Below, one piece after another: positions 10,053 through 22,837 of a stretch of 64,000 nt of DNA (the stretch's first letter is position 1; each line of letters begins with the position of its first letter). Below the pieces are notes generated by a model. That model did no database searches. It saw only the letters and a program-made list of their open reading frames with translations, and was not told where the DNA came from. The position numbers and the translations under genes were made by a program. Origin of the DNA: Candidatus Altimarinota bacterium (GTDB lineage: Bacteria; Patescibacteriota; Gracilibacteria; BD1-5; UBA6164). The stretch covers positions 1 through 64,000 of the forward strand of contig JAQTXG010000002.1 in NCBI GenBank assembly GCA_028688895.1, given 5' to 3'.

Positions 10053-10838
10053 TTATTTTCTAAACTCCAACTGATTTGTTAGATAATTTATATCATCTTC
10101 TCAACCGTAATTAAAATGTAATTTTATCCATTTATCATACAAATTGTATCCTGTATTTTCTGACAGTGAATTTAAATTGTGTGTTCTAGAATTGTCTAGA
10201 CAATTCATATCATTGAAATCTGAATTCATATCTAAAAAAGTATCTGAAACATCTATATTATTTCAAAAATAATCCAAGATATTTTCTACTATTTTTCTGA
10301 CTTTATTTTTCGTATAGTCAAATGGTCATACTTCTAGTCACCATTTAGATAATATGATTGCAAACATCTCATTTCATGCAAAAAGTTCATGAGTTATTTC
10401 TAGATGTGAATCCAATTTATCTGCAAAATCTACTATTTGAAACTCTATTCAGTCTTTGTTTTCCACTTTTAAAAGTATTTCTTTGTAATCATTTTTTTCT
10501 GATATATTTTTATAGTTTTCATATAAAATATCTATAGCATTTTCACAATCCTTTTCGTATTCTTTTAGTTTTGATTCTGAGAATTTTTCCTTATCCATAG
10601 CTAAAAAATCACCCGTAATTATCTCAGCGTCATCATGAAATCTAGCCATTTCTCTGACTAAATCTATATCTATATTTATTTCTGAATTTTTCATCAAAAA
10701 ATCAGCTACTTCAAAAGCTATCCATTCTACTCTTTTAGAATGGATTTTTAGATTTGGTCTATAGTACATCGGTGTGCATGGACTTCATTTGTAACGAAAT
10801 ACTTTGCTAAGTTCTTCGTCTCTGGATAATAGATTCAT
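10053..10838 (-). CDS. HD-domain hydrolase
   Basis: 261 aa. HD-superfamily metal ligands are visible: His33 (LKIHSKRVEW), His68-Asp69 (ARFHDDAEI), and Asp in IVDFADKLDSHLE. The layout resembles 5'-deoxynucleotidases of the YfbR type and small (p)ppGpp-like hydrolases; the substrate cannot be told. The C-terminal half has no recognised motif. It lies 18 bases downstream of the nucleotidyltransferase/NDK fusion, so probably in the same transcript. Confidence 0.75.
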
Positions 10839-10856
10839 ATACTAATATTAATAATA

Positions 10857-11843
10857 TTACAAAAACCATTTTACTAAAACCTTACTAAATTCATAAAAGT
10901 CTTTTGGGCAGTGTACTATATTATCACATGGTACATCAACTATTTTACCAATAGGAAAATCAAAATCATCAAATTGCTTATCTCTAAATATATACCTAAT
11001 TGAATCTTCTCTACATTTCATAGGCCAATAACTATTTCATTTAAGATAATCAGCTTTATTTATTGCATCATTTCATTTAACTATTAAAATTATAACTTTT
11101 TGATTTGTATATAACTTTTTATTTATCTCTATAGCTTTATTTATATCATCTTGCCCTAAAATTTTTCATAGTTTTTCATATTCATCTCTATACAAATATT
11201 CGATGTCATCTCATAATAATATGACTTCTCTTTTATCTTCTATAGTAAATCAATTTTCTATTATATAATCCTCTATTTCTTGGTAAATTAATTTTCAATT
11301 ATCTGATTTTCTAGATAAGCTACTAGGTTTTAATATGAAAAATGTATAATTTGATTCATAATATTTTTCTAATAAATTATTAAACTTATCCTTGTATCAA
11401 ATTTTTCTTGGATTTTCATAATCACTTCATTTTTTGTAAAACTTTATAATATCAGAAAATCATAAACTTTTAAATATAACTCAATTTATTTCAATATTTT
11501 CTATATTTTTTGTAAAATCAGCTATTTTAGTAGCTAATTCAAGGGAATGAATAGATAATTTTGCTCAATCCTTAAATAATCTAACAGAATTATGATCAGT
11601 AAGTTCACAAGTTATTTCTTTTTCGTCTTTAAATAATTCTATGATTTTACTATAATTCTCTTCTTTTGTAATCAAATCTATGTCTCAAACTACTATATTT
11701 TCATCTCAAGAGTAATATAAATATGATAATGAACCATATAAATAAATATTTATTCAATATGGTTTTATTTTTGAATCAAAATATTTGTAAAATTCTAGTA
11801 ACTTTTCAAATGTTTCATTGTTTATTACTTTAAATTTAGACAT
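10857..11843 (-). CDS. Nucleotidyltransferase fused to an NDK-like phosphotransferase domain
   Basis: 328 aa with two domains. Residues about 1-160 look like a polymerase-beta-type nucleotidyltransferase: YLYGSLS (GS at 37-38) followed by VGDIDLI (DID at 54-56), and a later IHSLELATKIADF helix. Residues about 165-328 resemble nucleoside diphosphate kinase: FFILKPSSL (the KP lysine), IIENGFTI, VIILIVKGNDAI, DSIRYIFR, and DNIVHC with His311 at the position of the catalytic histidine. The arginine of the RDLLG motif seems to be missing. I know of no standard family with this architecture. It lies 18 bases from the HD gene; Fic is upstream. Confidence 0.72.
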
Positions 11844-11863
11844 ATTTTTAAATTATATTATAA

Positions 11864-11956
11864 TTATTTTGATAAATTTAATACATAACTACTAATACAC
11901 TTTTGTAGATCTAATAATAATGATAAATCCTTTCAATCTATTTTTGTTCTATCCAT
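11864..11956 (-). CDS. Candidate 30-aa peptide
   Basis: ATG to TAA, 30 aa, one TGA-Gly, start MDRTKIDGKDLSLLLDLQKC. It lies between fic and the fusion gene. It may be a remnant of a longer gene or chance; little supports it beyond an open frame. Confidence 0.25.
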
Positions 11957-11974
11957 AATAAAATATGATGATAA

Positions 11975-12760
11975 TTAATACTTATATATCTCTTTATTTA
12001 TAACTAGTTCTAACTCTTCTTCTTTGAATTCTAAAAAATTTGAATTCATAAAATCTATATAAGTTTTAATATCATTGTCAGATTTTTCAATACTTTCTAT
12101 ATATTCTTGTCTATTTTTAAAATAAACAATATTTACATTATTCAAAGTGTATAAGAACCATAAATTTTGTAATAATCTAGCAGTTCTTCCATTTCAATCT
12201 ACAAAAGGATGAATTTTTACAAAATCTAAATGTAATAAATATCAAAATTCTAAAACTTTTTCAATATCATTCAAATCAATTTTTTCATACAAATCAATAT
12301 ATTTAACTATAAAATCATTCATTAAATAACTTACTTTTTCATACCTTGGTAAAACAGCCCTAGAAAAAGCAATTCTTACATTTTGTTGTCTATATATTCA
12401 AGCCCAGTCATCGTTAATATTATTAAGTAAAAAAGAATGTATTTTTAAAATATTATCTTCTGTAAATATATCTGAAAACTTTTTCTTAGATTTTTCAAAT
12501 CATGAAGATAAATCAAAAATGAAATTAAAAGCATTTTTATGATTTATTACTTCAAAATGTTCTATTAAGCTATGTTTAGGGATTGTTTGTCATTTCAAAA
12601 CTAAACTAGTTTCCTTTTCGCTTAGAGTAGTTCACTCAATAGCATTTGAATTATAATTGTATTTCACATCCAAAAAATCTTTAATAGACTTTTGCATAAT
12701 TTTATCTAGTGGCAAAAAAGCATTAAATTCTTTTAGTTTTTTTATTAGTTTAGTTTTCAT
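11975..12760 (-). CDS. Fic-domain protein (predicted AMP transferase)
   Basis: 261 aa. The Fic active site HPFVDGNGR is complete at 184-192, with the catalytic His184. An N-terminal SNAIEG at 38-43 fits the [S/T]xxxE[G/N] inhibitory motif of class II Fic proteins, so activity is probably self-restrained. Fic enzymes transfer AMP to a Ser, Thr or Tyr hydroxyl. The target is unknown, and no separate antitoxin is seen. TGA encodes Gly in the active site and the inhibitory motif. Confidence 0.9.
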
Positions 12761-12827
12761 AAAGTTTATAAATTATATATTGAAATGATTATATTTAAAA
12801 AGTAAACAAAAGCCAGTTTTTATAAGC

Positions 12828-13619
12828 TTATCCAATATCTTTTTTTCAAATTTTTTCTTGCACAATTGAAACTAATTCATCATGTATCTTATCGTTTGAT
12901 GCTATATATCATTTTATTTCTCAATCATATGCTTGTTCATTTCAAAATACATCAGTCATTTTTCATCATGCTTCCTCTACTAGTATCTTGAGACTTGCTC
13001 AATCATGAGCAGTATTATGTGGAAATAATACTGCATCAATTTCTCATGCACAAAGCATAATTCCACCATATAATACACTACAAAATTGGAAGTATTTGAT
13101 TCATTTTGAGCTTAAATTTTTCACTACATCTGATATATCATATATAGCAGTAGAAAAAAATTCTCAAGAAATAATAGTATTTCAATCAATTTTTGATTTA
13201 TTATTTACAGTTACTCTTTCTCCATTTAAATATGTTCATTTTCACTTTTCTCATATGAGTAATCTGTCCATATATGGATCATAAATTACTCATGCTATTG
13301 GTTCTCATCTATATACCAAGGCTAGAGAAAAAGTAGAAATAGGAAAACCACAAGAAAAAGGTATAGTACCGTCAATAGGGTCACATACCCATAAATAGTC
13401 AGAATTATTTTCAAAATTACTCTCTTCTTCTCATTTGAGATCATGTGTTGGAAAGTATTTTTTCAATTCTTCTATGACTAATGTATTGATTTTTTTATCT
13501 GTAATTGTTACAGGAGAAAAGTCAGACTTCATCTGTTTTTTCATTCACAGTTTGAATTCTGACTTGATAATTTCTCAACTTTTTCTGGCTATGTATTCTA
13601 GGAATTGTAGGTATGTCAT
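12828..13619 (-). CDS. Inositol monophosphatase family protein
   Basis: 263 aa. Metal-site motifs: GEEESNFE (Glu ligand), WVCDPIDGT at about 80 with a CGFPISTFSLALVY stretch after it, and HDGASLKILVEEAGGKMTD near the C-terminus, where the usual WDxAAG is changed to HDGASL. The family hydrolyses inositol phosphates, PAP or sugar phosphates; the substrate is not decided. It is 10 bases downstream of the P-loop kinase gene. Confidence 0.85.
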
Positions 13620-13629
13620 GATAATGTTT

Positions 13630-14151
13630 TTAAGAATTAACCAATTTTTCCAATTCTAATATCATTTCTTCTTTTGATAAAATACTAGAATCTAAAGTTA
13701 AAATGTCTTCTTTTTTAGTATCAATATATTCGTTATAAATCTCTATAAATCTGTCTAGTGATTTATTTGAAACTTTTCATCAATTAATCTCTACGTCTTT
13801 TAATCTTTGTAAAAATCTTTCTTTCAAAATCTCTAAAGGTGCTTCTAAATTTATTTGATAAACTTTTATATCTAATTCTTTTAAAAATGACTCTAGTTTA
13901 TTAAAAATATATGGTGATTTTCATTCATATATAATATTCATTTCATTTTTTATAGCTGTTTTTGCTAATGAAACTAACATCTCATCCAATGTATTTAAAT
14001 ATGAATTATTTTGATTGTTGTAATCAGAAATCAACCACTTGATTTTATCAATGTTTAAATGAAACATATTGGATGATTTTTCTAGCATAGATTTTACAAG
14101 TGTACTTTTTCATGCACAACTTGATCAATATAAAAAAATTGCTTTTGTCAT
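13630..14151 (-). CDS. P-loop kinase of the zeta-toxin/AAA_33 type
   Basis: 173 aa. Walker A GSSCAGKST at 9-17 near the N-terminus and a lid-like LEILKERFLQRL segment. The size and pattern fit small-molecule kinases such as chloramphenicol or nucleoside kinases. It is followed closely by the phosphatase-like gene, so the two may act on related phosphorylated metabolites (inference from spacing). Confidence 0.7.
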
Positions 14152-14165
14152 TTTTAAATAAAAAT

Positions 14166-15983
14166 TTATTTAACTAAAACTGCCTTTATTCTCCTAACTC
14201 CTCTACTACTAGATTCTTCTTTTTGTATTACAAATCTTCACATATTTTGAGAGTTTTCGATGTGTGGTCATCCACATAATTCTTTACTGTAAACTGTTCA
14301 GTCTGCTCATACCATAGAGTATACTTTTACAGTTTCTGGGTACTTTTCCCAAAAACTTCACTCTACACCAGATGCTTTTGCATCTTCTTTTGGCACATTT
14401 GTAACTGAAACAGTTAATCCTGATGCAATTGCTTCATTTACATATGCTTCTACTTTGTCTAGTAAATCTTTTTCTATTTTGTCATCGTTATTGAAGTCAA
14501 ATCTAAGTCTTTCTGCTGTAATATTTGAACCTTTTTGATGTACATGAGGTCATACGAATTTTCTAAGACCTGCCAATAATAAGTGAGTAGCAGAATGAAG
14601 AGCTGTTGTTTCTTCTCAACTATCAGCTAATCATCATTTAAATTTTTGCTCTGCTCATGCTCTAGAAAGTTCTTGGTGTTTAGTTTGTGCTATATTAAAT
14701 CAGTCTATATCTACTTTTAATCATTTTTCTTGTGCTAATTCTACTGTCATTTCTAGTGGAAAACCATAAGTATCGTATAATTTGAATGCTTTATCTCCTG
14801 AAATTGTATCTACTTTGTTCCCTGTTCTTTCAAATGCTATTTGGAAACCTCAAATCAATTTATCAAATTCTTTTAATCCTTTTTCTAATGTTTCACCGAA
14901 TTGTTTTTCTTCTCTAAGTATTTCATTTACTATTTCTTCTTCTTTTTCTATCATATGAGGATATGCATGTCATAGTTTTTCTACTACTTGAATAGCTACA
15001 TTGTGCAAAAAATCTCATTTAAATCATAGTTTGTATGCTTGTCTGATAGCTCTTCTGATAAGTCTTCTAAGTACATATCATTGATCAACATTACTAGGTA
15101 ATACTCAATCACTTATCATAATAGTTGCAGTTCTAGCGTGATCTGCAATTATTCTGATAGATTTCATTGTAGTTTCATTGTAATCTACTCCTATATTTTT
15201 TGATATTGAATGAATAATACTATTAAAAATATCAGTATCATAAACAGTTTTTACACCATTAAGAGTAGCTGTGATTCTTTCTAGTCACATACCTGTATCT
15301 ACATTTTTATTTGGTAATTTCACTAAACTACCATCTGGTAATCTATTGAATTCCATAAATACATTGTTCCATATCTCCATCCAGTTTTTTTCATCATTTC
15401 ACACATTTGATCATGCTGGTGGAAATTCACTAGCTCATACCCAGTAAAATATTTCTGTATCTGGTCCACAAGGTCCAGTTGGTCCTGCAGCCCACCAATT
15501 TTCTGATTTAGGTAAGTATGATATTCTATCAAGTGGCATACCTTGCTCAGCCCATATAGTAGCTGATTCTTCATCTCTAGGAGCATCTTCATCTCATTCA
15601 AATACTGTTACTGCTATCTTTTTTGGGTCTATATTTAACCATTTTGGACTAGTAAGTAATTCGTATGACCATGCTATAGATTCTTTTTTGAAATAATCTC
15701 AAAGTGACCAATTCCCAAGCATTTCAAAGAATGTTAAGTGTGTATTGTCTCATACATCATCTATGTCACCTGTTCTGATACATTTTTGAGAATTTGCCAA
15801 TCTCTCTCCACTAGGATGTTTTTCTCACAACAAATATGGTACTAGTGGCTGCATTCAAGCAGTGTTAAAAAGCACTGTTGGGTCATTTTCAGGTACTACT
15901 GGAGCACTTGGAACTACTACATGTCATTTAGAAGCAAAAAACTCTAGATATTTTTCTCTAATATCTGCACTATTGTATTTCAT
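14166..15983 (-). CDS. alaS: Alanyl-tRNA synthetase, short form
   Basis: 605 aa. Class II catalytic core with [32 protein letters not shown], and [12 protein letters not shown], then the editing domain with [14 protein letters not shown] and ELCGGPH. The usual C-terminal oligomerisation and C-Ala region (another 200-270 aa) is absent: the protein ends soon after the editing domain at RRIKAVLVK. Start ATG 15983, no Shine-Dalgarno, with a promoter-like pair upstream. Confidence 0.96.
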
Positions 15984-16017
15984 ATTTTTAATTTTAATTG
16001 TTAAAGAAATTGGCTTT

Positions 16018-16045
16018 ATTCTAGCTAAAATGTACAAAAAAACAA
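16018..16045 (-). promoter_or_regulatory. Candidate alaS promoter
   Basis: On the minus strand TTGTTT (16040-16045), a 16-base spacer, TAGAAT (16018-16023), 35 bases before the alaS start. Confidence 0.45.
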
Positions 16046-16212
16046 ATTAATTTAGGCTTTTTGTAAATAAATATATAAAAAATAATCATTTATGTATAAT
16101 AAAATATAGAGATTAATTTTACTTTTAAATCAAAGTATATATATTGCATATGCTTTAGTTTTTACTTTCATAATTAAAGTGAATCACATTTTATTATTTA
16201 ACCTTGTATATT

Positions 16213-16308
16213 ATGAAAGTATTAATAACTTTTCCAGTTTGGAAAGGTTATATTGTATCCTTTTCACTTAAAAAGAAGAAATTTGTAAGAAAAAGGAAGA
16301 CAATATAA
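16213..16308 (+). CDS. Candidate 31-aa basic peptide
   Basis: Frame MKVLITFPVWKG...KKKKFVRKRKTI ending in TAA right at a strong terminator. Very basic C-terminal half. The gene-like position supports it, but the same bases form a hairpin, so the transcript may instead be a non-coding RNA. Confidence 0.3.
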   Translation: MKVLITFPVWKGYIVSFSLKKKKFVRKRKTI

Positions 16309-16337
16309 AAAGAGAGGTTTCGTACACCTCTCTTTTT
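16307..16337 (+). terminator. Rho-independent terminator
   Basis: AAAAAGAGAGGT / ACCTCTCTTTTT stem with a 7-base loop. It shows that a short plus-strand transcript ends here. Confidence 0.85.
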
Positions 16338-16481
16338 AATAATCACATTTTACAACCATGTTTATTATGGAAGTTATATATATAATATAAAAATTCTATC
16401 TTTTTGTCAAAGTTTTCTTATTTTTTTGTTTTTAATAATAAATTATGTTAAAATAAATAAAATATATATTTATGTAAAAAT

Positions 16482-19133
16482 ATGCCAGAAAATAATGATT
16501 GATCTCAATTTAATGATTTAATATCTCAAGTTTCTAGTAATGAAATAGAAACTGAAGATAAATCTGTAAAAAGTGAAACTCTGCAACTCTTGTGAGATGC
16601 TAGAGGTATTATTGAATTGGCAAGTAGACAGTGAAAAGATAAAGAAGCAGAGATAAGACAAAAATATGAAAAAGTGAGACTTTGAATAATTGAAGCAACA
16701 AAAAATGATTTAAAAATAACTAGAGCTGAACTTAATTGATTGAAATCAGAAGTAGATAAAACAAATGAAAAAGTAGCTGATTTTTATGCACAAAATGAAG
16801 AAATGCTTAAATTGGAGCTAAATAAAGATATAGTTATAAAGACATTAAATAAATTGGTTACTCAAAAAAATTCTCAAGAAAATAGTAAAAGTTTAACAAA
16901 TAATTCTCAATTAACTGTAAGTTTTCTAGATATAAATCCATCATTATTAAATGATATAAATGTATTAAAGGCTACTAGACCTGAATGAATGACTCTATTT
17001 CCTGAGGATATTTTGCATATACCAAACTCATTTTTTCAAAATGATGAAAACTTGAGCAAAGTATTAGAAATAACTAGCGGTGAATATAAATCTGCTCTAA
17101 TAATGAAAGCATCAAAAGTACTTGGTGAAGAAAAACTAATAAGTCTCATATGAAAAATAAACTCTGAAAATACTCCAAAAACAAAATTGCAAGACAAAGA
17201 TATACCTATCAATCTTTTAAAAAAAGATGATAAAAATGTAATGTGATTGAATGAAGATTGGAAAGAAATGCATCTAAATAAGATAAATGAAATAACTGAG
17301 GATGCTTTGGATAATATATTGAAAACAGATATAGACTGAAGAGATTTGGCTGATGAAGTGGAATATTACTTACAAAAATATAGTATAGAAAAAATACCTG
17401 ATAAAACTTTGATTGATATATTAACTAGATTGAACCAAGAAGATGCTATTATTTATGTACCTAAAATGTTACTTGGTTTAGATAAAAAAATAAATGTAAT
17501 TAATGAATTTTCAAGTAGAGTTGATCCTGCATTTATTAGATTTTTACCTTCTGAAATAGCTAAAAATAATGAAGTCCAAAAAAACTTTGTAGATGTAATA
17601 GCAAACTATGTACATATAGATAGTGATGTAGATTTTTTACTAGATTATCTAGAAATAGATGATTCTGAAATAGCAAAGTATTTTTATGATACTATAAAAA
17701 ATATGTGAGGAGAAAAAGCTGATAAAGTATTTTCAAATTTTAAAATCAGAGAAAAAACAAGTAGAGTGATTTGAAGAAATGAAAATACTCAAGATCCTAC
17801 AGTAAATGAAATGGTGAAAAAATTTGCTTCATATGAAAAATTATGAAGAGATTTAATAAATGCAGTAAAAGCAAATAAAGAAACTATTGAAAAAATAAAA
17901 AATGATAAATCAAGTTTGGAGATAACAGCATTGAATATCAAAGCAGAACTGGGGTTAAAAATAGAAGATCGAATAATGATTCATTTGGTAAGTGAAATAG
18001 TAGATTTAAATGATGATGATGTAAACTCTGAAAAATCTAGATGATTGATAGATAAATTGATTAGAGTTTGTTGAACTGAAGAAAAAGCAACACTTTTTAT
18101 ACAAAAAGTGAATAATTATAAAATAACAGAAAATGTTAAGAAAATAGAAGATATAAAAAAGAATATAGATAAAGATGGTAACTTGCTAAAAAATGTAGAA
18201 GTAGAGTTTGATAATTTTCTAATAAAAAAAATATATGATTTAAAAAAAGAAAATAAAGATAAAGAATATGATATAAATGATATTTCAAATAAAGCTATAG
18301 ATGAATATCTAGAAAGTAGACAAGATTTAGGTCCAGAACAAAAAGATGGTTTAAGAGAAATTTTAAAAAAATTTGTATCTAATAAAAAATTAAAAAGCAA
18401 TAATGATAATGGTATAAAATATACAAAAGCATTATCATGAGAAATATCAAAGGAAGAGTACAATAAATTGTCTCAAAGTAATTTTGAAAAAGCTTATGAT
18501 TTTGAAGCAGAAAAAGAAATAGTAAAACAACAAGAAAAAATAGAAAATGATTATAGAATAAAAAATGGGTTGTGATGAAATAATAATGAATTAAATTATA
18601 GCTTACAATATGATTATAAAAAAGTAGAATGATGATATAGTTTGGTATGACAAAATTGAGAAACTGTTAAATGACTAGTTATTAGTGAAAAAGAGAAATT
18701 GTTAGCAGAAAAAAATCCAAAAGCGGCTGAGAATCTAGTAAATTTTTATGAAACACTTGATAAACTTTGATTAAATAGTATATGGAAATATAGAGAAGAC
18801 ATATCAAGTAGTATATGAGGTATAAATTGAGCAAGTTTGAACTATAATGATGATTCATTAGGACAAAATGAGTTGAAAATATTTCTAAATGCTATACTTG
18901 TTTCTGTTTGAGAAACTAAAATAGATATGTGAAGAGGTGTAGATGAATTTATAAATTTATTTAGAAATAAAAATGATTTTCAAGTAATATGAGAATGATA
19001 TAAAAACAATACTAATAAAATATGATGATCAAAAATAGAGGAAAAATTTATGGAAAAATATGTATTATGATTTCCTAAATTTCAAAATACTGCTTTTGCT
19101 GATTCACTTTCTAAGCCTATTGTAAAAACATAA
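16482..19133 (+). CDS. 883-aa protein of unknown function, helical and charged
   Basis: Runs from ATG 16482 to TAA 19131 with dozens of TGA codons. No signal peptide or TM segment. Residues about 45-130 are a predicted coiled coil (Lys/Glu/Leu heptads). The middle is all-helical and repeat-like in feel. A Lys-rich stretch follows (about 540-650), and the C-terminal third contains NGLGGNNNELNYSLQYDYKKV and a globular end. It has its own terminator and no operon partner. I do not recognise a family. It may be lineage-specific. Confidence 0.8.
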
Positions 19134-19156
19134 AAAAGAGCTATAAATAGCTCTTT

Positions 19157-19158
<2 letters not shown>
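19134..19158. terminator. Bidirectional terminator
   Basis: AAAGAGCTAT / ATAGCTCTTT stem flanked by A and T runs between convergent genes. It overlaps the gyrA stop. Confidence 0.8.
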
Positions 19159-21718
<2,560 letters not shown>

Positions 21719-21742
21719 TTTATATAGTTAGGAATTATTTTA

Positions 21743-22015
21743 TTAAAATGAATTAGTATTTTTTGTTATTGAAACAATAAAAATATTATTTCAGACAATT
21801 TTATACAATATTCTAAATTTATATTTTGGTTCAACTATTTCTCTCATAAGTTCAAAATAAGGTTTTCACATATAAGGAAATAATCTTAAATTTTGTATTG
21901 TTTGATTTATTTTATTTATAACTTTTATTGCTACTATTCAATTATCTTCTGCAATGTATGAAAATATAAAATCTAAATTTTCATCTGCACTTTCTTGAAA
22001 TTCTATATTATACAT
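21743..22015 (-). CDS. ParE/RelE-superfamily toxin (TA pair 1)
   Basis: 90 aa, start MYNIEFQESADENLDFIFSYI, middle AIKVINKINQTIQNLRLFPYMGKPY, end YKFRILYKIVGNNIFIVSI. This is the ParE fold order of helices then a sheet with RILY. ParE toxins poison gyrase; RelE relatives cleave mRNA; which applies here is unknown. The start codon lies inside the antitoxin end, sharing 8 bases. gyrA lies 24 bases further on the same strand, a curious neighbour for a possible gyrase poison. Confidence 0.82.
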
Positions 22016-22181
22016 GTTCTTTCATCTTAGAATTTATTTTTTCATGAACTCTTGACCAAAAAACTTCTTCTGAGATAGTTTTTCATTCTTCAATATTTTT
22101 AAGTCATTTTTTTATACTTTCAATTTGCTCAAAAGTATAACCATCCTTTTTCATTCCTTCAATTGCTTCTTTTGATAACAT
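22008..22181 (-). CDS. Antitoxin of TA pair 1
   Basis: 57 aa: MLSKEAIEGMKKDGYTFEQI then a helix and EEVFWSRVHEKI. It has the same opening as the antitoxin at 22458-22649 and shares GYTFEEI with the one at 58628. The N-terminus could be a small DNA-binding helix pair and the rest toxin-binding; this is inference. Overlap with the toxin gene suggests coupled translation. Confidence 0.75.
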
Positions 22182-22191
22182 AATTTTTTAG

Positions 22192-22470
22192 TTAAAAAGT
22201 ATTTTTGTATTTAAATATTGAAACAATCATAATTGTTTGATTTTCTTCATCTATTTTGTAAATAATTGTAAATCTATGTTTAGAGTTTACTAATTTTCTA
22301 TATTCTCAATAAAATTTTACTCATAAATATTTAAAATCTTTTAAATAGCTAATTGTATTTAATATTTGATTATAGACTTTTATTGCTACAAATGGAGAAT
22401 CTAAATATATGTATGAAAATATATTTTTCATTTCCTCTCTAGAAGATTTTATGAATTTTATTTTATACAT
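22192..22470 (-). CDS. ParE/RelE-superfamily toxin (TA pair 2)
   Basis: 92 aa, MYKIKFIKSSREEMKNIFSY, AIKVYNQILNTISYLKDF, RFTIIYKIDEENQTIMIVSI. Paralogue of the toxin 180 bases away, clearly diverged. It overlaps its antitoxin by 13 bases in a different frame. The stop lies 10 bases from the start of antitoxin 1, so both pairs likely form one transcript. Confidence 0.82.
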
Positions 22471-22649
22471 TTTTCTCTATTAATCATTATATTATTCATA
22501 TCTGCTTTAACTAATTCCCAAAATTCTTCTTCTTTATAAAATTCTGCAGTTCAATTTTCTATACTTTCTATTGTATTTGAAATTTGTTTTATTTCTTCAA
22601 AACTTAATCAATCATTTTTTAATTCTTCAATTGCTTCCTTTGATAACAT
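22458..22649 (-). CDS. Antitoxin of TA pair 2
   Basis: 63 aa, MLSKEAIEELKNDGLSFEEI, helical, ending MINREKCIK. The first seven residues match antitoxin 1. The end CIK recurs in the third antitoxin at 58628. It is the first gene of the four-gene toxin-antitoxin run. Confidence 0.75.
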
Positions 22650-22679
22650 AATTTTTTATATTAAAAATTAATTACTAAT

Positions 22680-22707
22680 AATATAATGATTTTGTCTAAT
22701 TAATCAA
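22680..22707 (-). promoter_or_regulatory. Candidate promoter of the TA operon
   Basis: Minus strand TTGATT (22702-22707), a 16-base spacer, TATATT (22680-22685), 31 bases before antitoxin 2. Confidence 0.5.
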
Positions 22708-22748
22708 GAAAAAAAGCTAAAAAACTATAAATCTGTTATAATTAAAAT

Positions 22749-22776
22749 TTGATAAAAATTATGTGATTTTTATACT
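22749..22776 (+). promoter_or_regulatory. Candidate promoter of the GlmU-like gene
   Basis: TTGATA (22749-22754), a 16-base spacer, TATACT (22771-22776), 61 bases before the ATG. It diverges from the TA promoter. Confidence 0.45.
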
Positions 22777-22837
22777 TTGCTTTACAAAAACTACAAAAAA
22801 AATAAACTAAGAAAAACTAATACATAATTATAAAATA

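Larger units (their letters stand above)
16046..16481. other. Intergenic region with hairpins and one small ORF
   Basis: Between alaS and the 883-aa gene. It contains the candidate 31-aa ORF, its terminator, an inner hairpin AACTTTTCC/GGAAAGGTT (about 16227-16249), and an outer complementary pair AAAGTGAA/TTCACTT (about 16176-16183 and 16263-16269). A small RNA is possible. The remainder, 16338-16481, is plain AT-rich leader. Confidence 0.35.

Noticed and set aside
14166-15983. Frameshifted longer alaS
   Set aside because: The next gene begins 14 bases after the stop and no AlaRS-like sequence continues in other frames.
22760-22804. 14-codon frame ATG-TGA... upstream of the GlmU-like gene
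   Set aside because: Too short and overlaps the promoter -10 box; likely chance.
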